Below, piece after piece: positions 36,328-47,060 of a DNA stretch of 64,000 nucleotides (its first letter is position 1; every line of letters starts with the position of its first letter). Source of the stretch: Xanthostigma xanthostigma (Eukaryota; Arthropoda; Insecta; Raphidioptera; Raphidiidae); contig OY754466.1 in the NCBI GenBank assembly GCA_963575645.1, positions 17,772,001 to 17,836,000 of the forward strand, given 5' to 3'. Position numbers and translations under genes: made by a program. The notes beneath the pieces are model-generated. The model was not told the DNA's origin. It ran no database searches and saw nothing but the letters and a program-made list of their open reading frames with translations.

Positions 36328-36592
36328 TCCTATTATAAATACGAATGTGAGTTTGTTTGTTTGTTACGCTTTCACGCGTAAACCGCTGAACAGATTTCGA
36401 TAAAATTTGGTAAGGAGATAGATTGCATCCTGAGGATGGACATAAGCTACTGTTTGTCTAAAAAAAAAACAACTCTGAAGGGGTGAAATAAAATCAAAGT
36501 GTATGAACATTGAATTTTTAAGTGGTACTGCAATACGGTTGTCGCCGCCGTGTTTAATCTCAATCGCTTGCGGAGCCGCGGGTAGCAGCTAG
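36328..36592 (+). mobile_element. Helitron-like element (265 bp)
   Basis: It starts TCCTATTATAAATACGAATG and ends GCGGAGCCGCGGGTAGCAGCTAG (positions 36570-36592), with the GCGG/CCGC hairpin about 10 nt before CTAG. A precedes it and T follows. Short and complete, with no coding capacity. Confidence 0.7.
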
Positions 36593-38360
36593 TTAAAATA
36601 TAAATCGATTCTAGGCTCAAACAATCCCGACATGATGGTCGCGCTTCCCGAATGTTTGTTTCACCGACTTAACTCAAAAACGGCAAAACCGATTTCGATT
36701 AAACTTGGTAGACTATTAATTAATACCCAAACTTAAAGGATAATGTATTCTTTATCCGACCTCGCCCCAATTAAAATAAAGTCCTTGTCAAAATCGTTAA
36801 CGAATTTGCGAACATTATCGATGTAAATGTGAACGATTCTACTGATAATATTAATGTCCACGCGAGCGAAGCAGCCATCCTAAGGTACGTAAATAAAATG
36901 AGATGATGTAAAAATACAGCCGTCGATTATATTTCTTCCCACAAACCTTAACGGATATTAATGATATCACGACGAAATAAGTAGAAGTTCGATCAACTTC
37001 CTCAATTAAAAATTGTTATTCGCGACGCACAGACTACATTTTTTCATTTAAAATAATATCAATACTTTGACTGTACCGAAATTAAACAAATTTCCGTGCT
37101 TCAGAAATTGTTTTTGTAGTACTTGATGTGTGCGCCATTTCACAGATTTTTTGCAAATTGTAAAAGGTTTATTCGACTCGTCTGAAAAAACATGCGGCCG
37201 GCAGTGCTGTCTCTGATCATTTCAGAAACGCTAATAATATACGCGCCCATTTGAAGTTTAAATTGATATCCTTTTTTAAGGCCACCAACTATCAAGGTTA
37301 GTTTAACCTAGTGGCTAGTACCGATTCAGAGATTTATTTTTTTTTTTAGCAATACATCGAAAATTCAATTGACGTTTACGCTAGAATATAACCTGGAAAC
37401 TGGGGGCTTGTAATAAAGGCCATATAAACAAAGTGATTTGTCAAACGTTATTCTTAACCGAGTACGAAAAATGGAGGGTTCTGGTTTTAAAAGTCTATGT
37501 ACTTTTACCACAGTTCACAAATACGTGCATCAGTTATTTTATGAAATACAAAATTTATTTAAAACGGATAAAGTGTAATCTTTTGCTTTATTTGTTTAAA
37601 TAAGTTTAGTTCAAAACTCATATATTATTATCTATCAAGTTTGTGGAACTATGTGTTGAAATCTTTCAGCACTAGGTAGATGTATATTTGTATAAGAAAA
37701 TTTATATTTTGATAAGAATAAACGAAATCGTCTTGATAGATAAAACTCCAAATAACAGGTTTCCTGTGAACTCTTTCATTTACAAAGTCTACAGTGTACG
37801 AAACAAAAAAAAATGTGTTAAAATGCGTAAATCTTATAGATTAATTATTACACAACTGCAATGAGTAGGTACCTACTTGAGAAACTTTTTGCAAAATTAT
37901 GTCAGAAGTTATTTTTGTTTTGTTTTTGCATATTAACTTTCTAATGAAATTTCTAGCTTTCGCCAAACAAACTTCAGGTTAAAACCCAAAAGCATTGAAT
38001 TAAGAAATACTTTTATAGACATTTTTCGGGCAAAATGTCTGCATCCTCACTTGAGAGGATAAATCATACAACCATTTGATGTCAGTTTATTATTTTGTAA
38101 ATGAAACAGCTAGCCCCATTTTAGGTCAAATCATTTATAAAAATATATTCTCATGTTGTTAAATATTTCTACACTCCGTTGATGTAAAATCAGAAACGTT
38201 CCTTGCTTAATTCAATTTTTCATTTTGAATTTACTGTAGATATGATTTTAAGTCGTTTGCGTCAAGTTATATAAATAACTTCCCGTTGACTTCGGTGAGT
38301 GTTTCAAACCACTTGTAAGATTTTATAACTAGAAGTCTTAAAATATCTTTTGTATCCTAC
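36593..38360. other. gene-free stretch
   Basis: Opens with another diverged Helitron-like segment (about 36640-36900, with CACGCGAGCGAAGC). The remainder is AT-rich and would be first-intron sequence if the exon at 38361-38448 is real. Confidence 0.35.
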
Positions 38361-38448
38361 CTGTTGCTGGTTGCACGACGCAGAAAAACAGTAAAGTGGC
38401 AGACGTTAGGATAATCCAATAATCCCGTCTAGAATTTGTATTCCACAT
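38361..38448 (-). CDS. probable first coding exon of a secreted or membrane protein
   Basis: On the minus strand ATG at 38448 opens 29 codons that read as a textbook signal peptide: a short charged N-terminal part (MWNTNSRRDYW), a hydrophobic core (ILTSATLLFFCVV) and a small-residue cleavage region (QPATG). The frame runs into a good splice donor, CAACAG|GTAGGA, at 38361/38360, leaving a phase-1 intron, a phase often found after signal-peptide exons. Later exons would lie to the left; none was recognised, so the intron may be very long. The gene is divergent from ZGPAT, about 1.3 kb away. The product cannot be named. Confidence 0.45.
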
Positions 38449-38780
38449 TTTAAATTGATTCTCCACATGGGACACAAAACATTTAAACTGTTACAGCACA
38501 CAACACAACAAAACACTATCAAATAATAATAAAATAAATGCACGCACACAAAATAAAGTAATATCAACTAAAAGCACAACATTCGTTACATTTTCCAGTT
38601 ATTAGTTTCACTGAAAATAGTCAAGTTTTCATAAACAATTTCCATCACAAAAAACTTTTATAACTTCTCGCAATAACACACAAACTGTTCCTTAGTGCCT
38701 TCGCATGCATGTACGTTCGAATGCCGGACGCTTTGTGCGCTGAAAATAGTCCCTAAACAGTGATGGCTGCCGTTTTTATG
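38449..38780 (-). promoter_or_regulatory. putative 5' leader and promoter of the minus-strand exon
   Basis: Read on the minus strand, this T- and GT-rich sequence holds an initiator-like AACAGTTTGTGTG and a short upstream ATG (in CCCATGTGG) before the main start. It resembles an insect 5' UTR but no transcript evidence is available. Confidence 0.25.
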
Positions 38781-39790
38781 TAACACTCCGCGCCGAAGAG
38801 TTCATGCAATGCAATAACATTATTTAAAACTTATTCAAACAATATTCCAACATTATGGTTATTGAATCGTCGTCAGTATTGAAATTTCTTTTAGGAACAT
38901 AGAAAATTCTAGCATGAAACGTGGCATAACATTGATTTCCTCCGTGAGAAAATATTGCGAAACTACTTTTTATGTTGCATACCGAAGAAGTTGTCGGTTT
39001 GAAGGCACTACCACCACTATTGAGATAGTTAGAGGGGATAAACCACGGACAAACTGGATCCTGGAATGCTGACACAATGCTGCAAAGCACTTATTCCATA
39101 ATAATAATTATTATCTAAATTCGTACCGAGCGGATAAGCGATTTATTGCATTCTTTTATATTTCACTAAAATACATTTTTGTCAATATAGTTTCAATCCA
39201 CAATATCGCATATTAATTTTGAAAGTAAAAGTCGCGATGACAAAGCGGCGTTATTCAAATTAGCAAAATGTATAGCAGTTATAATTAATAATTTAACGAT
39301 TATTTATGTTCAGTAATTTTTTAATCAAATTATGTTCTTTTAATCAAAGACAATTTTATTATATATACACAAATAGGCACTAAAAATTTAACAGTACATT
39401 AATTGAAGTATATTATTAAAATTCGAGACGCATTACAGAAGAAAAGATATGTTATGAAAAAAACAAAAAATATTCAGTTTTGCATTGCTTTTTATTTTAA
39501 GGACCTGTTCTCATTTTCCCGAGTTTTTCTATTAATCTATTTATTATAAGTACGTAAATAAGAGAAAATACCATAGAATAGAGAAATATTCAAAGGAAAA
39601 TACAATGGAAAACTTGATTTTGAATTGCTTGACCACAAACGATTATTCTATGATCCATCTAGCGTTCAAGTTGCGAAATGCGAACTCAATGCACACACCA
39701 TAGATATACACACATGAGAGTCATAACCTTAAAATATTCTGACAACTTGACATTTTGTTTAGAAGTATGAAAAATTGAAAATATTTTGAA

Positions 39791-42700
39791 ATGGATGAAA
39801 ACAGCCTTATCAGCTCAATATCTGAATATGAAACACAGGTTTTCAAGCTCATGTTTTTTTCTTATATTCAACATTTCTTACTTTACATAATTATTTTTTT
39901 TTTTTGTATTTCAGCTAGCCCAAATCGAACTTGCAATTTCGGCAACATCTGATACTGAAGAAAGAAATAGTTTAATTGATTTACGAAATGATATCAATCA
40001 ACTTTTATCACTGACAAGAGAAAATTTGTCAGTTCTTCAAGACAAACAAGAAGCGAGTTCTAGTAAAACAAATGAACCATCAAATGACAGAGTTACAGAT
40101 GAATATGCAGTATTTATGGTTAGAAAATTTGGATTTTAGGTATAATACTCCATTTTTTGTATAGAAATGCATTTAAGTTCGTTGCATTAACCTCCAGAGG
40201 CTCTTCTGTTTTGTAAACTGATGAACCATTAAAAACTGAGCAGCGTCATAAACCAAACTACTGCATTATTTCGGGATTCCTTTGTTTTCGTTTAAATGTA
40301 AACAAGGAAATCAATTTAAATGTATAATCGGATTTATTTTAGTGTGAGGAACCATATCTTATTCACACTAAAAAAATCCGATTATACATATTGCGACGAG
40401 ATACTTTACGAGCGCGCAAAAAAAACAAATTCACTTGTAAATTCGAGATCTGCATACTATATTGGGATACATCGAGGAAACTTAAGTGCATTTCAACAAA
40501 TGGAGTGTGTAAAAATTGTTATTAAAAAAATTAGGAAATCCTTCTTCAGAACAACGAAAAAAAGTTTTTTTTCTGTAAGTTCTTATTTATCGGCAATAGC
40601 AGAAAGTATAAGTTGAACAAAGATGCATATTATTTTTTTAAAACGAAGATATGTGACTGAAATAACGCTTATGTCCATCTTGTGAACGAATGGTACCGGC
40701 ACCGTTATCGTTTATACAACTATCGGAACAGTCCCTGCACAAAGTTATATACCTGTTCTTTCAGAAAACGGACATTAGTGTATAACTTTAACAAAGGGGA
40801 TTCCATAAAGAGGCATATATTCATCATTAATGCATATGTGAGGGGTTGGAGAAATGAACAAAAAACTGATTACTTCCACTACTTTGAGTTAATAAAAAAA
40901 CAATTGAGGCGAACGTCATTTTTAGCAACCATGTTAAAAACAGAGCTGGGCAAACTACTTGAAAAAAGTAGTTGAGTATAACTACTAACTACTTAAGCAA
41001 AAAAGTAGTTAAACTACTCGTTCTTAAAAGTAGTTAAACTACTAACTACTAGTAGTTAGTAGTTAAAATTTTAACTACTTTTTTAACTACTATAATAATA
41101 ATAATAATATAAATCTCTGTATTTATGTCGTAAAATCTGTACATAATATCCCAACATAAACAAATAAACGCAAAATAAAAAAGATGCAACGTTAAAAATA
41201 GGTATAAAGTGTATTTTGTTTAAGATACTTCTAAAATTACAAATAAACCTGAATTTTTCGTAAAAAACTATTGATAAAGATTTGCAAAATGAAAATTATT
41301 TTAAATAATAAAAAATTACTAAATTAACAGAAAAATTTACTTATATTTAGTAACAACACGACGTTTCGGCCAAGATGCTACTCCTTTTCAAATGAATATA
41401 AATCAAAAATTCTATACAAAAAACAACATTAAAAATAAAGAATCATGGGAGAAAACAAAAATAACATTAAGATAAAAAACAATTTACAATGTAGAAAAAA
41501 TATATAGCTAGGTATATTACTGTCAATTGTCATCAAGTTTTGTATATTTTAATATTTATTTTTGACATTCTAGTCTGTTAGTTGTTTTTTAATTTACTGT
41601 TAGTTTTATTTTCTTCAATGATTACTATTTTTTGTAGAATTTTTTATTTATATTCATTTGAAAAGGGTAGATATCGTGGCCGAAATGTCGTGTTGTTATT
41701 AAATATGTATAAGTACATTTTGTCCAATTTTACCCATGATTAAATCATTATTTATTTATTTTAAAAGTAGTTAAAATTCAAAATAGATAGTTAGATTACA
41801 AAAAAAGTAGTTAGATTACAAAAAAGTAGTTAGATTACAAAAAGTAGTTAGATTACAAAAAAGTAGTTAGATTACAAAAAAGTAGTTAGATTACCTAAAG
41901 TAGTTAGAACTAAGTAGTTAACTACATTTTTAACTACTTTTTGTGATTACTGTATAAATATTCAAAATAATAGAGTACAACTACTACGTGGAGAAAAGTA
42001 GTTAGAGTACAACTACTTTTCCAATAAAAGTAGTTAACTACGTAGTTAACTACTTTTGTAGTTAACTACTGCCCAGCTCTGGTTAAAAAGAGCCAAAACA
42101 GTTGAAATAAGTTTCAGTGACTGCGCATGCGCATTGTTCGATATAAATAAATGACTGCTAACTTTAAAAACAAGTGATTTCCTAATAGTTTTGATAACTG
42201 TATACAGTACGTTCCTTGAATACTTTCATTGTGTTGGTTTGTATATAAAACAGGCAGAAATGAAACAAATTGGAGCAGTTGACAATGGGGAATCATCAGA
42301 TGATAACTCTAATGAAAAGCCAAATATAAAGGTCTGTATTCTGTATTTCTTTTTGTATCGAATCTGTTGGAGTTATGCCTTTATAAAAAAAATAATTTGT
42401 AGGAAGAGTTGAGCTCATTAGAAGGGATGAAATGTCAGGCACCTCATGATCACCATTTCGGCGGAACCGTTTATCATAACGCTTTAGTTTGTTCTGTCGT
42501 TACTTCTGATGAGGAACAATCTTTCGAAGATATAAAAGTATGTATATTTTATAATTCACCATGTCTTGAAATTGTTTTTGCAATTAGTAATTAAAACATA
42601 ATTTTTGAAGTAAAACTTCTTTTGGCACAGTAGAGTAAAATTGATACTCGAGATTGAAAATCTAATGAACGTGTCGTCTACCGCATACTATAAAAATCGG

Positions 42701-45105
42701 CTGTAAAACATTAAACTAAGGTGACTGCAAGGTAGAATACTTGCATCGTAACTTAAAAGTTGTAGGTTCGATTCCGGCGGTCGAAGCCATTATTACTTTT
42801 TTTCCATTATATTAAACTAGCCTTTGTTTTCAATTTAGTCTAATATAAAAACTAGCTAATTACTTGTCAGAGTATTTTTTTAAAATAAATATAGTTTAAA
42901 AAAAACCAAAAAACACGCTTTATATCGAAAAGTAAAAAATATTTTTTTTAAAATAAGCTTAAAACAATAATGAATAAAAAATACAAGTATTATTGTGAAA
43001 AAAGCGTGGGGCGCTTTGTTCCACATTTTCGTACATCGAGCGCCCCACGCTTTTTTCACAATAATACTTGTATTTTTTATTCATTATTGTTTTAAGCTTA
43101 TTTTAAAAAAAAATATTTTTTACTTTTCGATATAAAGCGTGTTTTTTAGATTTTTTTAAACTATATTTATTTTCCACTTCTTAGTTCGATTTATTGTAAA
43201 AAATTTGCCGAAAAAAAACAATTTTTTTTTTCGGCGTGGACGGGATTAGAACCCACGACCCGTGATTCCGAGAGTTGACGTCAGTGAAGACCCGTGCCTT
43301 AGACCGCACGGCTAACCACTGTAGTTACAGTGCTGGCATATTATACTACAGTAATAAACCACTTGCTGTAGTCCAAACGAAGGTTACGAACAAACATACA
43401 TACAAACTTACAAGTGAAGTTAATATAAAGCGTGTAAAAAGACTAGCTTTTGTTTGTTGCTTTTCGCCTGAATGTCGATTTTATTGCAGATCCGATCATG
43501 TTAAAGTCGATTTTAATATCTTTACACAAGCATATATTATAAAAAAGTTATTTACACTTTTAAGTATCAATTTATACTGTGCCAAATTTGATCAAAATCA
43601 GTACAAAAAATTTCTACTGATGTCGGTATAAATACGTTGTCCCATCTAGGCGTCCCAAAAAAAAAAATGAAAATACAGACGAAGTTTTCGTTATTATTTT
43701 ATTTTTATGTATTGATAGGTACGGATCATGTTTACGAATCCGACACATCAAGAAATGTTACCGTGTCCGTACTTTCTAGAATCGGAATGTAAATTTTCAA
43801 TCGAACAGTGTCGATTTTCACATGGTGAAATAGTTTCGTTGTCGAGTTTAAAAGAATACAAAGAGCCGGACTTTGCCAAAATAAAAGTTGGTAGTCAAGT
43901 CTTAGCAAAACAAATATCTAACAAATTATGGCACAGAGCGAAAGTGACGGGCTTAGGAAATAACACGTGTGAAGTTCAATTTGAATCAAACAAGCATAGA
44001 GTGGATGTGAGTTTAGCCGATGTTATGCCATTGGAAAATACTGAAGAAGATCGTTCTGATACAGAAAGCAGCAACTATTCTGAAAATGAGGAAGAAGTGG
44101 ACACAAACTTAATTGAACAGAGTTTAGTAAATCAGCCAGCGTCGCAAGCAATTGGTGATTGGGAGAAGCATACAAAAGTAAATTATTTTTATTAAATTGA
44201 ATTTTATCTCGCAAAGGATATTCTATAAGTAGCCGCGTTTTTTATTAAAGTACAATCACAGTATATCTAATGATCTCTAATAAATTTTCGGTTAGATTCA
44301 GTCTGATAATAAATTTTTTAAAGTTTTTGGCATAGTTTGTGTTGGTAATGAAACAGTTTAATATTTGTTTTGAACTTTTCAGGGAATTGGTTCGAAGCTC
44401 TTACAGCAGATGGGATATGTGGTTGGAACTGGTTTAGGAAAAAATTCTGATGGTCGAATCGAACCAGTAGAAGCAGTAATTTTACCAACTGGAAAATCGT
44501 TAGGTAAATTATTATTTTTGATGTATGCGCCCCCAAAAATTTTTACTATCGTGACTTAGTGAATGTCACGGGCAGTTCAAAAAGTTATTAACATTTTTTT
44601 TTATTCAATAGATCATTGTATGAAATTAAAAGAAAAGGCAGGAGGAGACGAAAATCTATTTAAAGTTGAAAAAAGATTGAAAAAATTGAAACGCAAGCAA
44701 GAAGAACGTAATAAAAAAGCGTATGATAAAGCAAAACAAAAAACCGATGTATTTGAATTTTTAAACAATACGTTTGGTTCAAAACCGATTTTAAAAACAA
44801 ACGATCCAACGAAACCTGGTTTTTCAAAAAGTACCCACAGAAAGGATTTAGGCAAAGAATCAAATCGTAATTTGAATGTTTGCGGTCTTAAAGTAGAAGA
44901 GGATATTCGAAAAGTTGAAAGAGATATATGGAAAATTAATGAGACGCTTACGAGACATACGGATGAGAGATCTGTTATGAACAAAAATTTAAAAACCCAG
45001 CTTGAAACAAAACAAACTGAATTAAGAAATTTGAAGTTATGTGAAAGAAATATAACAAATGAACAAACTTTAAGAAAAGACAAAAAGAAGTTAACTATAT
45101 TTTAG
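39791..45105 (+). CDS. Zgpat: ZGPAT-like zinc finger CCCH and G-patch protein, seven coding exons
   Basis: Exons: 39791-39838, 39915-40118, 42254-42331, 42403-42537, 43719-44177, 44383-44503, 44612-45105. All introns are GT-AG and the phases agree, giving 512 residues, close to the vertebrate protein length. The N-terminus ([16 protein letters not shown]) and a YHNALV motif match ZGPAT. The CCCH finger is C171-x7-C179-x6-C186-x3-H190. A Tudor-like segment spans about 207-240, followed by an acidic patch (about 250-285). The G-patch starts at 309 ([18 protein letters not shown]). A Lys-rich coiled coil follows, with VFEFLN near 395-400 and another coiled coil to the end. In vertebrates ZGPAT is a nuclear protein linked to transcriptional repression and to a splicing helicase; the same role here is inference. 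Introns 2 and 4 are enlarged by a hAT element and a palindrome. Confidence 0.92.
40321..40388. repeat. 68-bp hairpin in ZGPAT intron 2
   Basis: TGTATAATCGGATTT and TTTAGTGTGA at the left pair with TCACACTAAA and AAATCCGATTATACA at the right, around a short loop. The stem is about 27 bp with one bulge. It could be a minimal MITE or a pre-miRNA-like fold. Confidence 0.65.
40941..42081. mobile_element. non-autonomous hAT element in ZGPAT intron 2, 8-bp duplication
   Basis: It starts CAGAGCTGGGCAAACTACTT and ends with GTAGTTAACTACTGCCCAGC then TCTG. It is flanked by perfect 8-bp duplications GTTAAAAA at 40933-40940 and 42082-42089. Subterminal regions are full of AGTAGTTA motifs in both orientations, and 41780-41900 is a tandem array of an AAAAAGTAGTTAGATTAC unit. 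The centre (41340-41740) holds a Penelope-like fragment. It has no transposase. The perfect duplication suggests a fairly recent insertion. Confidence 0.9.
41340..41740. repeat. inverted Penelope-like fragments inside the hAT element
   Basis: AACACGACGTTTCGGCC (near 41355) and, inverted, GTGGCCGAAATGTCGTGTTG (41670-41692) flank inverted copies of TATTCATTTGAAAAGG. The GAAACGTC/GAAATGTC core halves match the hammerhead-like motifs at 30826, 49614-49810 and 50918-51104, but the CTGANGA half is degraded. Confidence 0.45.
42719..42787 (+). repeat. tRNA-like sequence in ZGPAT intron 4 (SINE fragment)
   Basis: It has a good B box (GGTTCGATTCC) and a possible anticodon arm (AACTTAAAAGTT), but the 5' half is abnormal (GACTGCAAGGTAGAA). 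It is most likely a truncated tRNA-derived SINE head, not a tRNA gene. Confidence 0.4.
42881..43174. repeat. 294-bp near-perfect palindrome in ZGPAT intron 4
   Basis: Two arms of about 135 nt (42881-43015 and 43039-43174) are almost perfect reverse complements around a 23-nt loop. The inner part is GAAAAAAGCGTGGGGCGCT and its complement. There is no coding potential. It lies in the sense strand of a transcribed intron, so the pre-mRNA could form a long hairpin. It may be a foldback MITE or a hairpin small-RNA precursor. Confidence 0.85.
43231..43320 (-). repeat. class-II tRNA-like sequence (SINE head) in ZGPAT intron 4
   Basis: Read on the minus strand it has an A-box-like TTAGCCGTGCGGTCTAAGG and a B-box-like GGGTTCTAATCC with an extended variable region, as in Leu/Ser tRNAs. 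The stems are incomplete and the B box is altered (TTCTAATCC), so it is a tRNA-derived SINE or pseudogene. Confidence 0.5.
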
Positions 45106-45476
45106 ATATTATTTTTTTTTAGTATAATTATGTACGCAAAAATTATACACTATATACCTAAATATTTTGAATGTTGATTTTATATTTGACGTATAAAGAA
45201 AAGCTGAAATAATAATGTTAAGTTATCGATTTTTGCCAGAAAGTAATTTGTTTATCATGTAAATATGAGACGATTGTACAATTTTTGAAAATATAATTTA
45301 TTTATTCTAAATGTAGATAATTCAGATAAATGAAATAAGTTTCCATGTAAATAGTACTGATAGGAAAATTGAATAGATCTCTGCGGTGCATTTTTCCTTC
45401 GAAAGTTCCAGCTACATAGTATATTCCAGCATATCATTCTACTTTAAGACATCAGTGGAAGTGTATTTTTTTGATA

Positions 45477-45482
45477 AATAAA
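45477..45482 (+). terminator. poly(A) signal AATAAA for ZGPAT
   Basis: This is the first canonical AATAAA after the ZGPAT stop (372 bp downstream). It would give a 3' UTR of about 400 nt. Confidence 0.55.
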
Positions 45483-45519
45483 CACATACATATTATATTT
45501 TATAGACTGATATTATTGT

Positions 45520-45530
45520 TTTATTTTATT
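45520..45530 (-). terminator. overlapping poly(A) signals for extradenticle
   Basis: Two overlapping AATAAA hexamers on the minus strand lie 318-328 bp after the exd stop. Cleavage near 45490-45510 would place the exd and ZGPAT transcript ends on top of each other. Confidence 0.5.
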
Positions 45531-45847
45531 GTATTTAGAAATTACAATGAGACTTAAATCGGATTATATGAATTGAGCATCTATTCATATACACATTAAC
45601 CGAATAGTCTGTACACCAAAAACAAAATATATTGCATCGCACACCAATTTAAAAAAAATTGTACAGAAAAATATGCATTCGTTAAAATTAATACTACTGA
45701 CAACAGATCTGAAGTCTTTCAATCAGTATACAATATTGGTATACATTGTTTTCATAATAAAAATTTAAAACAGCTCTCGATACTTAAAAGAAATCGTATA
45801 TATAGTATACTTTTGTATGTTGTGCATTATTTTTAAACTTCTCCTTT

Positions 45848-46933
45848 TCAAGGAGATAATTCCTGATGCATGGGATCGTAACCGCAGTTAGCATCGTATG
45901 CTGAACCTTGATCGTAAGCCGAGCCCATCGAATATCCCATCGAATCTTGAGGAGCCGGTGACATCATCGGAGTCGCCGTACCGCTGTAAGGCGACGCACC
46001 GGCCGCTTTCTTAGCGGCGTACAAATTGGCTTCTTCTTGGGCTTTACCGATATTCTTCTTGTAACGAATACGCTTATTGCCAAACCAATTCGAAACTTGA
46101 CTTACGGTGATGCCGCATTTACGAGCCAATTCTTCTTTGGCTTCTTCGCTGGGATACGGATTAGATAGGTGTGAATAAAAATATTCATTCAATATTTCAG
46201 ACGCCTGTTTGCTGAAGTTCCGTCGTTTTCGTCTAGCATCCAAGAATCGCGACCTTAAAATCATGACTGCTTCGCAAGTCGACTGTTTCAACTGCATCTG
46301 TATCGAACTGAATTTTTTGTGGATGATTTGAACCATACGTTCAATTTCTTTCGGAGTGATGGGACGCGTTCGTGACTGCTCTCGTAACAAATTCATTACG
46401 TGAGTGGTGAACTCGTTACAAGCTTGTTCATACTTCTCGAGCTCTTGATGATATATCTGACGGATCTGTGCAAGTTTGGCCCGATAGTCAGAATGTTCGA
46501 TGGCGTTGTCGGGTTGACCCGGACCTCCTTGAGCAGCGGCGGATGCCGACGCTGCAGCGCCGGCTCCGCCACCCTTCTCGGGACCGGCAACGCCTTCTGC
46601 GATGAGCATGTTATCGAGTCTCATCAGTTGGGGATCTGGAGGCTCTTCTTCTTGTGTGTTTCTCAAGGACAAAACTGTTTTCTCTTTAATTTCACAGAGT
46701 ACCGAAAACAAAGCCGGTTTCATGCGGTGACAATTGAGTGTGTGTTTTCTGGCTTGTGCTTCGTCCAAACTTTGATCGGTAATATTCATTATTTGTTGTA
46801 AGATTTCACCAATATCCTGTTTGCGGGCTTCATTTTCGCCTCCTTGATTATCGCCTTGTGGTGCCATGCCATACGGTTGCGGGGGCATTAAGCCACTGCC
46901 CCCGTGGCCCATCATACGACCTGGGTCGTCCAT
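45848..46933 (-). CDS. exd: Extradenticle/PBX TALE homeodomain transcription factor
   Basis: One exon encodes 361 residues (fly Exd is similar in size). ATG at 46933 is chosen because MDDPGRMM is the conserved PBX/Exd start; the frame stays open 38 codons upstream but that part is not PBC-like. Domains: a glycine/proline-rich N-terminus (1-36); the PBC domain (about 37-231), which binds Homothorax/Meis, with [10 protein letters not shown] and an Ala/Gly-rich linker at 119-140; the TALE homeodomain (about 233-295) with the three-residue loop insertion (NPYP) and recognition helix [11 protein letters not shown]; a Gly/Tyr/Ser-rich tail. Exd is a nuclear cofactor that gives Hox proteins DNA-binding specificity. 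No stop, frameshift or intron interrupts it. It converges on ZGPAT. Confidence 0.96.
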   Translation of the reverse strand: MDDPGRMMGHGGSGLMPPQPYGMAPQGDNQGGENEARKQDIGEILQQIMNITDQSLDEAQARKHTLNCHRMKPALFSVLCEIKEKTVLSLRNTQEEEPPDPQLMRLDNMLIAEGVAGPEKGGGAGAAASASAAAQGGPGQPDNAIEHSDYRAKLAQIRQIYHQELEKYEQACNEFTTHVMNLLREQSRTRPITPKEIERMVQIIHKKFSSIQMQLKQSTCEAVMILRSRFLDARRKRRNFSKQASEILNEYFYSHLSNPYPSEEAKEELARKCGITVSQVSNWFGNKRIRYKKNIGKAQEEANLYAAKKAAGASPYSGTATPMMSPAPQDSMGYSMGSAYDQGSAYDANCGYDPMHQELSP

Positions 46934-47060
46934 CGCAAACACTTTCACAAAACGTTCACAAAACCTTAGTACACACACAAAATGGAGGTTTACCTGTTTG
47001 TCAACACAGTATAAAGACAAGTCGGGTAACCTTAATACACGGCGCAAGCGTAGTTATCTT
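46934..47060 (-). promoter_or_regulatory. exd 5' leader
   Basis: Sequence upstream of the exd ATG on the minus strand is GT-rich (TTTTGTGTGTGTAC) with start context GCGATGG. No splice acceptor is evident immediately upstream. The true transcription start is unknown. Confidence 0.35.

Noticed and set aside
43275..43631. 118-residue frame in ZGPAT intron 4
   Set aside because: It starts within a tRNA-like repeat and lies in an intron between well-supported exons; no domain.
44613..45083. 156-residue minus-strand open frame
   Set aside because: It is antisense to the last ZGPAT exon, whose sense frame matches the family.
46400..46801. 133-residue plus-strand open frame
   Set aside because: It is antisense to the conserved exd coding region and exists because of its codon composition; no domain is seen.
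46934..47047. 38-codon N-terminal extension of exd
   Set aside because: The frame is open, but the residues are hydrophobic and unlike any PBX N-terminus; the conserved start is MDDPGRMM at 46933.
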